Below are positions 56,741 through 64,000 of a stretch of 64,000 bases of DNA, piece after piece. The notes under the pieces are model-generated. The model saw only the letters and a program-made list of their open reading frames with translations. It ran no database searches and was not told the DNA's origin. The stretch is from DATLFA01 sp035525225 (GTDB lineage: Bacteria > Actinomycetota > Acidimicrobiia > Acidimicrobiales > WLNW01): positions 62,001-126,000 of the forward strand of contig DATLFA010000049.1 in NCBI GenBank assembly GCA_035525225.1, written 5' to 3'. Every line of letters begins with the position of its first letter. The stretch's first letter is position 1. A program made the position numbers and the translations under genes.

Positions 56741-56906
56741 CGTGTCGCGATCTGTTGCGGGCAGGTGACGCTGCTGCGATTGCGTACGACCGCAGCGGGC
56801 ACGTTTCGTTACCCGCGGCCCGTACAGGCAAACCCCTCGACCATCGTCGCCACCTCCTCCACAGCGGTCGCCGGCCACTCGGATATGCCCGTGGAGATCA
56901 CGCAGT

Positions 56907-57920
56907 TCAACGCATGAGGAACACTCCTGCGAGAGTGGAGGCGAAGACGACCAGCGCGGCGAGCGAGTCGAGGCCCATATGGAGCACCGTTCGGTTCCGG
57001 CGCTCGACGATCCCGATGAGGTACGCCACGGTCACCGTGACACCCATCGCAGCGGAGAAAACCACCGGTGCGGTCGCATGCGCGAGCAAGGATCCTTCAC
57101 GGTAGAACAGGTCTGCTTCGATCAGCAACGCGACCATGAGCGCGTTGCTCCCGAAGATGTTGGCCACCGCCAGTTCGTCGTCGCACTGAGTTCGGGCAAT
57201 GACGTCGCGAGGGCCAAGAAGACTGCCCCGACGAAAGAGGCGCCTAGACCGGTCTCGACCGCGATGACGTCGGCGGAGCGGGTAAGTTGGTAGCCGGCTG
57301 CGAGCACAGTGGCACTGGCGCCGGCGAACAAGACCATGATGCGCCGCAGCGACCAGTCCGCAAGTGGTGTACCTCCGTCGCCGCTCACTGCACTCTCGTG
57401 GTCAACGTCCACATTCGGTATATCGACCGGTCGCCACGCGGCGCCGTCCGCTTCGTGGTGGCGGATAAGGAGGAGTGCGAGCACGTAGATCACGAAGATG
57501 ATCGGGGGCCACATTCCGATCCCCAAAATCGAATAAAAGTCGCCGGTAGCCATTGCGGCCAGCGCAACTGCGAGCAGGCCTATGAGCGACAGGCCCTGCA
57601 ACATCAGCGCTGGCTTCGCCACGAAGAATGTCAACGCGGCACGGCCGGCGACGACGTCGGCGACTACCAGCATTGCGGTCTGCACCACTATGCCACCGAA
57701 CAAATTGCTCAGCGCCAAGGGAGCGTTTGCCGAGCGTCGCGGCGCTTGCCGTTGTTGCGATTTCGGGAAGTGACGTCGCCGTCGCCAGCAATACAATGCC
57801 GATAAAGACCTTGCCCACGTTGGTCCGCTCGGCGATCGCATCCGCCAGTCGCGCCAACCACGTGCCCGCGAACCACACCACGCCGGCGCCGATCGTGAAG
57901 ATGACGAGGTGACCGATCAC
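56907..57920 (-). CDS. CaCA-family Ca2+/cation exchanger, two frameshifts
   Basis: The three frames give a normal exchanger in order: alpha-1 repeat GIVLLATATSLPEIATTASA, then NLFGGIVVQTAMLVVADVVA; a cytoplasmic loop with HHEADGAAWRPVDIP; alpha-2 repeat GAVFLALATSLPELSATT, then MANIFGSNALMVALLIEADL to the stop at 56907. Shifts are near 57720 and 57168. The GxSxPE-like motifs are intact. The start overlaps the ctaG stop as ATGA. Errors or recent inactivation are both possible. Confidence 0.75.
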
Positions 57921-58690
57921 TTTCTGCTCGGAGAGGGCGAATGGGTGTACCCGTCAAGTTCGGGATGCGCGGCTACATGCGCCTGGTCTCTCGTTGACGT
58001 CGGCGCCTTCACGCTCTTCACGACGACCGAGATGGCGCCGGAGAGATAGAGCAGCCCACCGAACACCCACATGAGTGCACCGGCGAGTTGCTGATCCTCG
58101 AGCACCGTCATTCCTGCGCCTTGCGCGCTCACTGAGTCGTCGTACGAGCGGTACAGCGGTGTCCTTGCGAAGGTGATCAGCGCGCCCAACGCAGCACCCG
58201 CAATCGAGACGGCGAAAAGGGCGGCGATCGCGTTGGCGGGTGCAACACGGCGTGCGGCACGGACACCGACCCACACGATGAAAGCCGTCATGAAGAGCGT
58301 TGCGTGTTCGGATACGTGGAGGGCTTCGTGGTCGAGCGCAGCGTCGTACGCGCCCGGCAGATGCCAGACGGCGAGCACGCCTATATGCGCGAGGGCCGCC
58401 GCCAGCGGCAAGATGGCCACACTGCGACGGCCAAAGCGGCGCCCCTCAATTGCGAGGCGGGAGCCGCGCAGCTTCCGGCGCCACTCCCGATTCAGCAACG
58501 AGTTGACGACGCGCCGCTGACCGATGGCTACGAGAGGAGCCGCCGACACGATGAGTAGATGCTGAATCATGTGCACGGAGAGCCGCTGCTCGACCTTCGA
58601 CTCGACTGGCGGACTGAGGGCGATCGCGAGCAGTGCAGCTCCCGCGATGAAGGCAGCTGCATCCCGACGCGGGCGAGCGATACTGGGCAT
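57917..58690 (-). CDS. ctaG: CtaG (caa3_CtaG)-family cytochrome oxidase assembly protein
   Basis: The protein has 257 residues and seven membrane segments. Conserved His motifs are LSVHMIQHLLIVSAAPLV, HIGVLAVWHLPGAYDAAL and LHVSEHATLFMTAFIVWVGV. Family members help insert copper into caa3-type oxidases. It is divergent from the oxidase operon starting at 58830, which supports the role. The next gene on its strand is the exchanger. Confidence 0.82.
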   Translation of the reverse strand: MPSIARPRRDAAAFIAGAALLAIALSPPVESKVEQRLSVHMIQHLLIVSAAPLVAIGQRRVVNSLLNREWRRKLRGSRLAIEGRRFGRRSVAILPLAAALAHIGVLAVWHLPGAYDAALDHEALHVSEHATLFMTAFIVWVGVRAARRVAPANAIAALFAVSIAGAALGALITFARTPLYRSYDDSVSAQGAGMTVLEDQQLAGALMWVFGGLLYLSGAISVVVKSVKAPTSTRDQAHVAAHPELDGYTHSPSPSRK

Positions 58691-58829
58691 CTTGGCGAGG
58701 TCCTACCCGCCGCCGCCACGGCCGTAAACCCGCGGTGGGTTTGATCGGACGCGTCCCGTGGTAGCGCTGCACCCACGGAATTTCCGAAGACGAGTCCGGC
58801 TGACGAATCCGCGTTGACGGCCTCATGTC

Positions 58830-59831
58830 ATGACGGGGCGATCCATGGGCGTGGCCGGGCCGCGATGGTCGACGATCGAACAGCCATCGGCGCTCGACCC
58901 GCGAGCCCCCGCGGCCGAACGGATCGCCGAACTGTGGTGGATCCTCCTGGCCATCGGCACGTTGGCCTTCGCTATCGTCGCCGGTTTGCTGCTCATTGTC
59001 GCCGTGCGCGGCCGGCGCGCTCGGCGCGACGCCGGGCTAGGGGAAGTGCCGGGATCGGTGCCGGATCGAGTCGCCAATCGCTGGATCGTGAGCGGCGGCG
59101 TTGTACTACCAGCAGTCCTGCTCACTGCTGCACTGGCATTGAGCGTGACGACGATGCAAAGGCTCCCGCGAGAGGTTCCGGCGGGCGGCCTGGTGATCCA
59201 GGTGGTCGGCTACCAGTGGTGGTGGTCGGTGCACTATCCGGGCGAGCACGTGACCGTCGCCAACGAGATCCACATCCCGGTCGGCGAGCGTGTCGAGTTG
59301 CAGCTCCGTTCGGCCGACGTGATTCACAGCTTCTGGGTCCCACAGCTGCACGGCAAACTCGACCTGACGCCCGACGATACCAACCGCCTCGTGATCGAAG
59401 CGCGTGAGGAGGGAACGTTTCGGGGCGCCTGCGCCGAGTTCTGCGGTTTGCAGCACGCGAAGATGGGCCTTCTCGTCGTCGCGCATTCGCCCGATGCGTT
59501 CGCCTCGTGGCTCGCCGCACAGCGCCTCCCGGCGGCCGAGCCGGCCGACGACGTTGCCCGGCGTGGACGAGACGTGTTCGCCGAGAACGCGTGCGCCCGC
59601 TGCCACACCATCCGCGGAGTCACCGACACCGCCCCGAATGCGGGACCTGACCTGACGCACTTGGCCAGCCGGCGCGAGATCCTGGCGGGCACAGCAGCGA
59701 ACGCGGCGGCGGAACTTTTCACTTGGCTGCACGACCCCGCAGTGCTGAAAGAGGGCACGGCCATGCCGTCGTTCGACCTCAGCGACGCCGACCTTCGCGC
59801 CCTGGTGACTTACCTGGAGAACCTCGAGTGA
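58830..59831 (+). CDS. ctaC: Cytochrome c oxidase subunit II with fused cytochrome c
   Basis: The protein has 333 residues. There are two membrane helices, then VIQVVGYQWWWSVHYPG, ADVIHSFWVPQLHGKLDLTP and the CuA site CAEFCGLQHAKM. A C-terminal c-type cytochrome has CARCH (haem) and an axial Met in GTAMPSFD. Electrons pass from the haem through CuA to subunit I. Its stop overlaps the start of the next gene (GTGA). Confidence 0.93.
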   Translation: MTGRSMGVAGPRWSTIEQPSALDPRAPAAERIAELWWILLAIGTLAFAIVAGLLLIVAVRGRRARRDAGLGEVPGSVPDRVANRWIVSGGVVLPAVLLTAALALSVTTMQRLPREVPAGGLVIQVVGYQWWWSVHYPGEHVTVANEIHIPVGERVELQLRSADVIHSFWVPQLHGKLDLTPDDTNRLVIEAREEGTFRGACAEFCGLQHAKMGLLVVAHSPDAFASWLAAQRLPAAEPADDVARRGRDVFAENACARCHTIRGVTDTAPNAGPDLTHLASRREILAGTAANAAAELFTWLHDPAVLKEGTAMPSFDLSDADLRALVTYLENLE

Positions 59832-62377
59832 CGCGCCGACGGTCCTCGAAACTGCAGACGCCCATTGCGGACGAGGCGCCGGAAACGGCTGCCCAGATGA
59901 ACGCACTCTGGGACGATCCGCCAGGGCTGCTAGGCAAGTTGATGGCAGTGCAGAACGACGCCATCGGCAAGCGCCTGCTGTACACAGGCTTCTTCTTTCT
60001 CCTCCTCGGCGGCAGTGTCGACTCGCTCGTGATGCGCCTTCAGCTCGCGGTACCCGAGAACGACTTCGTGAGTCCCCAGCTGTACAACGAGTTGTTCACG
60101 AACCATGGGTCGGTGACGATGTTCCTCGTCATCTTGCCGATAACCGAAGGCTTCGCCATCTTGATGCTGCCGTTTCTACTCGGTACCCGCGAGATGCCCT
60201 TCCCAAGGCTTGGCGCCTACAGCTTCTTCACTTATTTGATGGGGGGGCTCTTCTACTACAGCAGCACCTTGTTCCAACTCGTTCCCGACGCGGGTTGGTT
60301 CGCATACACACCGCTCAGCCTCGAGGAATACTCGCCCGATCTCGCAATCGACTTCTGGGTGCTCGGCCTCAGCGTCGCCGAGGTGGGCGCGATCGCGGCC
60401 GGCGTAGAGATCATCATCAGCATCCTCAAGTTTCGCGCCCCGGGTATGACGCTGAGTCGCATGCCTCTCTTCGCATGGGCGATGTTGGTGACTGCATTCA
60501 TGATCGTGTTTGCATTCACCACATTGGTAGTTGGGAGCATGTTGCTCGAGCTGAGCCGCAGCTTCGACATGAAGTTCTTCGACACAGACGCGGGAGGCAG
60601 CTCTCTGCTTTGGCAGCATTTGTTCTGGATTTTCGGCCATCCAGAGGTCTACATCCAGTTCCTGCCCGCGGCCGGCGTCGTTTCGATGGTGGTGCCGGTC
60701 TTCGTCCGACAAAAGATCGCTGGCTACGCGTGGCTTGTCGCCGCGTTCGTCGCCATCGGATTCATGTCCTTCGCGCTGTGGGCGCACCACATGTTCACCG
60801 TTGGATTACCGCCGGTCGTGCTCAGCTTCTTCTCGGCGGCCAGCATGGCGATCGGCATTCCCGCCGGCATTCAGATCTTTGCTTGGATCGCCACGATCTG
60901 GACGGGCAAACCGGTTTGGAAGACACCGCTGCTTTTCATCATGGGGTTCCTCATCACCTTCGTCATCGGTGGGATCACCGGAGTAATGGTGGCATCAGCG
61001 CCGTTCGACTTTCAGGCCCACGACTCGTACTTCGTAGTCGGTCACCTCCACTACGTCCTCATTGGCGGCGTCGCTTTCCCCATCTTCGCCGCGGCCTACT
61101 ACTGGCTACCGAAGTTCAGTGGACGACTGCTGAATGAGCGACTGGGTAGGTGGAACTTCTGGTTGATGTTCATCGGGCTCAACGTGACGTTCTTTCCCAT
61201 GCACATCGTCGGGCTGAAGGGAATGCCAAGACGCGTCTACACCTACGACGAGAACTACGGATGGGCCATCTACAACATGATCTCTACCATCGGCGCGTTC
61301 ATCTTGTTCTCCGGAATCATGGTCTTCATCGCCAACCTGGTGTACACCCGGTTTCGCGGACCCCTTGCTGGCGAAAACCCATGGGGCGCCGACACACTCG
61401 AGTGGTCGGTCAAGTCGCCGCCACCGAATCAAGGTTTCTCTGTGCCTCCGATCGTGCGCAGCCGTCATCCGCTCTGGGACCAAGCGGATCTGCACACTGG
61501 CGACGCGAAGCTGGTCACGTTCCTCCGCGCGTTGGCCGACTGGCCGCTGCATTGGCGTGCAGCATTGGTGACGAGTACGAATGACGCGAAGCCGGAAGAG
61601 GTCATTCGGATTTCGGGCCCGTCGATCTGGCCGTTCTTCGCCGCGGTGGGGACGGTGCTGCTGTTCATCGGCGAGATGCTCCACAACATCCTCATGCTCG
61701 CCTTTGCCGCGCTCGTTTTGATCACGGCGGTCGTGATGTGGAACAGGCCCGAACCGGCTCCCTGGGACGAAGCGGAAGAGGAAGCGTTCGAGCGTGAGCA
61801 TGGCGTGCCGGTTCGCACCGGCGGTGGGCAAGCGTTGGCTTCGTGGGGCATGGGCTTGGCGTTGCTCGTGGGCGCAGTCTTCTTCGCCACACTCCTACTC
61901 AGCTACTTCTATCTCCGGGTCGAGAGTACGCAGTGGCCGCCTCCAGCAGTGACGAACCCGGCGGTCATGCTCGCGGCGATCAGTTCTCTCGCAATCGCGG
62001 CGAGTGGCATAGCGATGCTCCGTGCCCTTCGGGCGATTCGCGCTGGTGCGCAGAACGAGTTGCAGACCGCGCTGATCATCGCCGGCCTTCTCACGGTGGC
62101 CGCGGCGGGAGTGCAACTGTATGACCTCGCCGAAATGGATTTCGACGCACAGTCTCACGCGTACGGGTCGATCTTCTACGTCCTCACGGGTTTCATGCTT
62201 GTCATTGCGCTCATCGGACTCGTGATCGATGCGGTGGTGCTGCACTCAGCCCGAAAGGACGATTTCACGGCTCGGAGACACGCTGCGGTGACGAACGCTG
62301 CGCGCTACTACGCAGCCCTCACCGTCATGTGGCTCGTAGGAGCAGCCACGCTGTACCTGGTCCCGCGAGCTGCGTGA
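59828..62377 (+). CDS. ctaD: Cytochrome c oxidase subunits I and III, fused (caa3-type)
   Basis: The protein has 849 residues. Subunit I part: haem ligand TNHGSVTMFLVILP, FGHPEVYIQFLPAAGVVSMV with CuB ligands, WAHHMFTVGLPPV, and HDSYFVVGHLHYVLIGG with haem ligands. From about residue 590 a subunit III domain follows (GPSIWPFFAAVGTVLLFIGE to LLLSYFYLRVESTQWPPPAV). The two-in-one arrangement is known in caa3 oxidases. GTG 59828 overlaps the ctaC stop; GGAGA lies upstream. It reduces O2 and pumps protons. Confidence 0.93.
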   Translation: MTRRRSSKLQTPIADEAPETAAQMNALWDDPPGLLGKLMAVQNDAIGKRLLYTGFFFLLLGGSVDSLVMRLQLAVPENDFVSPQLYNELFTNHGSVTMFLVILPITEGFAILMLPFLLGTREMPFPRLGAYSFFTYLMGGLFYYSSTLFQLVPDAGWFAYTPLSLEEYSPDLAIDFWVLGLSVAEVGAIAAGVEIIISILKFRAPGMTLSRMPLFAWAMLVTAFMIVFAFTTLVVGSMLLELSRSFDMKFFDTDAGGSSLLWQHLFWIFGHPEVYIQFLPAAGVVSMVVPVFVRQKIAGYAWLVAAFVAIGFMSFALWAHHMFTVGLPPVVLSFFSAASMAIGIPAGIQIFAWIATIWTGKPVWKTPLLFIMGFLITFVIGGITGVMVASAPFDFQAHDSYFVVGHLHYVLIGGVAFPIFAAAYYWLPKFSGRLLNERLGRWNFWLMFIGLNVTFFPMHIVGLKGMPRRVYTYDENYGWAIYNMISTIGAFILFSGIMVFIANLVYTRFRGPLAGENPWGADTLEWSVKSPPPNQGFSVPPIVRSRHPLWDQADLHTGDAKLVTFLRALADWPLHWRAALVTSTNDAKPEEVIRISGPSIWPFFAAVGTVLLFIGEMLHNILMLAFAALVLITAVVMWNRPEPAPWDEAEEEAFEREHGVPVRTGGGQALASWGMGLALLVGAVFFATLLLSYFYLRVESTQWPPPAVTNPAVMLAAISSLAIAASGIAMLRALRAIRAGAQNELQTALIIAGLLTVAAAGVQLYDLAEMDFDAQSHAYGSIFYVLTGFMLVIALIGLVIDAVVLHSARKDDFTARRHAAVTNAARYYAALTVMWLVGAATLYLVPRAA

Positions 62378-62384
62378 GACCTGT

Positions 62385-62825
62385 ATGAAGTCGTCCACGC
62401 CTGCTCGGGGAGCCGGACTCGGGCCCGCTCCCGGCAAGGGATCGCGCACGTGGACCTTGATCCTCGCTGGTCCCGTGATCGGTTACGGCTACTTCTGGGT
62501 GGCCTACCTCGTTGCCGAGTTGAGCTGCGCAGATGATCCTGACCTGCTGCCTCTATCCGCGATCAAGATCGTCACGTTCGTCGGGGCGGCGCTCGCCGGA
62601 GGCGCCACGGTCCTCTTCGCGTTGCTGGCGCAGCGCCGCTATGCGAAGAGCCGCGGCAATTTTCGCGGACCCGACGATTATGAATCCGAGGAAGTCCGTG
62701 TTGACGACGAGGCCCAGCGGCAGAACGGAAGGTTCGTCGCAATCACGAGCCTCATGCTGCTCGGAATGTTCACGGTCTTCGTCATTTTCGTCGCCGCGCC
62801 AGTTGCGGGTTCATCTCTCTGCTGA
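62385..62825 (+). CDS. Three-helix membrane protein of the oxidase operon
   Basis: The protein has 146 residues: WTLILAGPVIGYGYFWVAYL, VTFVGAALAGGATVLFALLA and ITSLMLLGMFTVFVIFVAA are membrane segments around a charged loop. It starts 7 bp after the oxidase gene, so it may be a small accessory subunit or assembly factor. No family was recognised. Confidence 0.6.
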   Translation: MKSSTPARGAGLGPAPGKGSRTWTLILAGPVIGYGYFWVAYLVAELSCADDPDLLPLSAIKIVTFVGAALAGGATVLFALLAQRRYAKSRGNFRGPDDYESEEVRVDDEAQRQNGRFVAITSLMLLGMFTVFVIFVAAPVAGSSLC

Positions 62826-62885
62826 AGGCCCACTCGGGTTCTCTTTCGCTGGTTTCGTAACCCGCTTCGAAGGGCAAAGGCCAAT

Positions 62886-63923
62886 ATGAAGCGCTTGCTC
62901 GTGGTTGCCGCCGTGGTCGTGCTCACTGCATGTACCGGCGGTCGCGACGGCTCGACAGGTTCTGCGCCGGTTACCAGTCCGAGTAGCTCCACTACAGGGC
63001 CGGCGACGTCGACTCAATCCGGCCTGTTCGCACGGATACCCGAGATCGTCGAACGCGTCCAGCCATCCGTGGTGACAGTCTTGACCGACGTAGGGCAAGG
63101 CAGCGGTGTCGTCTATGACGAGGACGGCACAGTCGTCACCAACAACCATGTCATTGCCGGCGCTTCGAGGGTCCAGATTGCGTTCGCCGATGGTGCACAG
63201 GTATCCGCCCGCGTGCACGCCACTGACGCCGTTGTCGATCTTGCGGTACTCAAAATGGAGCAGACGAAGAAGGCACCGCGCGCGGAGTTCGCGACGACGC
63301 TTCCCCGCGTCGGCGAGCTCGCGATCGCGCTCGGCGACCCCCTGGGATTCACGAATTCGGTCACGGTCGGGGTGGTCTCCGGGCTCCATCGTTCGATCCC
63401 CGGATCAGCGGCGCAATCAGCATCCTTGGTCGACCTTATTCAGACTGATGCGCCGATATCGCCCGGGAACTCCGGTGGTGCGCTCGTTGGCGCCGACGGC
63501 AATGTGATGGGTATCAACGTTGCGTACTTGCCTCCGGAGACGGGGTCCGTTTCGATCGGCTTCGCCATACCGGCGCAGACCGTGACAGCAACCGTTGACG
63601 AGTTGCTCGATAGCGGTCGGGCGCAGCATGCCTTCATCGGGATTCGGCCAGCCACGCTCACGCCAGGGATGGCGCAACAGTTCGGGCTCGAAGTCAGCGA
63701 GGGCGTATTGGTGCTGAGCGTCGAGCCCGGAGGTCCCGCGGCCAGCGTGCAGCTCGAACCCGGCGACGTGCTTACGGCGATCGGTGGGCAGTCGCTGCGC
63801 AATGCCGAGGACCTGCTCGTCGCGCTACGGAACCGAGATCCGGGCGACACCGTCACCGTGACCGCTCATCGCGACGCGAGAGAATTCGAAGTGCAGGTAC
63901 GACTGGCCGATCGACCGGGTTGA
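62886..63923 (+). CDS. HtrA-like serine protease lipoprotein with PDZ domain
   Basis: The protein has 345 residues. The signal LLVVAAVVVLTAC places a lipid-modified Cys at 16. The trypsin-like core has the triad His in VTNNHVIAGA, Asp in VVDLAVLK and Ser in DAPISPGNSGGALVG. A PDZ domain (from about 255) contains FIGIRPATLTPGMAQQFGL and GGPAASVQLEPGDVLTAIGG. It should degrade or refold damaged exported proteins. A Ser/Thr-rich linker follows the lipobox. AAAGG precedes ATG 62886. Confidence 0.9.
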   Translation: MKRLLVVAAVVVLTACTGGRDGSTGSAPVTSPSSSTTGPATSTQSGLFARIPEIVERVQPSVVTVLTDVGQGSGVVYDEDGTVVTNNHVIAGASRVQIAFADGAQVSARVHATDAVVDLAVLKMEQTKKAPRAEFATTLPRVGELAIALGDPLGFTNSVTVGVVSGLHRSIPGSAAQSASLVDLIQTDAPISPGNSGGALVGADGNVMGINVAYLPPETGSVSIGFAIPAQTVTATVDELLDSGRAQHAFIGIRPATLTPGMAQQFGLEVSEGVLVLSVEPGGPAASVQLEPGDVLTAIGGQSLRNAEDLLVALRNRDPGDTVTVTAHRDAREFEVQVRLADRPG

Positions 63924-63972
63924 CCACTGACTTCCACGGCAGCGGTCGCCGAGGGAGTTCTGGAGACGGGAG

Positions 63973-64000
63973 ATGACGCGAATCCGTTGCCGATGTGAGG
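63973..64000 (+). CDS. Possible start of a further gene (3' partial)
   Basis: ATG 63973, preceded by GGAG, opens MTRIRCRCE to the window edge. Nine codons are too few to identify anything. Confidence 0.25.

Overview
The window is high-GC DNA with actinobacterial gene content: furA-katG, DUF1918, PPOX and LLM-class flavoproteins, SPW-repeat and VKOR proteins, VapBC, and a caa3 oxidase with fused I-III subunits. The mix of catabolic enzymes (two N-acyl-D-amino-acid-deacylase-like amidohydrolases, three metal-dependent amidohydrolases, VOC, CaiB, P450, a CoxL-like subunit, SDRs) resembles an environmental Acidimicrobiia-type actinomycete. That placement is an inference. No rRNA, tRNA, CRISPR array or intact transposase was seen.

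Region 1 (1-17 kb) looks like a hypoxia/dormancy island. It holds a CBS-DUF1918 protein, a PPOX flavoprotein, a three-cupredoxin multicopper oxidase, four universal stress proteins (seven USP domains), RNase Z, a decayed ribosome-hibernation factor, two small Cys-rich proteins, a DsbB/thioredoxin pair and a copper-export operon behind a CsoR-like operator. Seven copies of a 14-bp palindrome, GGGAC-N4-GTCCC and close variants, lie just upstream of these genes. Two more lie at 34.7 kb before a CtpF-like P-type ATPase. The core equals that of the mycobacterial DosR (DevR) box, and the gene classes (USP, CBS, CtpF, hibernation factor) match the DosR regulon. No DosR/DosS is encoded here. This is the main finding.

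Region 2 (17-31 kb): an aldo/keto reductase, an orphan antitoxin, furA-katG behind a perfect 25-bp palindrome, a split peptide-ABC system (permease and lipoprotein only), a CoxL-like molybdoenzyme subunit, a D-aminoacylase, and decayed CaiB, P450 and MFS genes.

Region 3 (31-50 kb): a molybdopterin oxidoreductase, a DUF2157 protein divergent from the P-type ATPase, small-molecule enzymes, a UvrA-like ABC protein with one frameshift, amidohydrolases, SDRs and a VapBC module with an apparently leaderless promoter.

Region 4 (50-64 kb): an LLM oxidoreductase, LapA-like, MscS, VKOR-SPW-SDR, a decayed GH15 enzyme, a Ca2+/cation exchanger, CtaG, and a caa3 cytochrome oxidase operon (subunit II with fused cytochrome c, fused I+III) followed by an HtrA-like protease.

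About fifteen loci carry frameshifts, in-frame stops, deletions or are gene fragments. Internal deletions and a gene chimera (NfeD-flotillin) point to real decay. Single-base lesions in UvrA, MscS and the exchanger could instead be sequencing errors.
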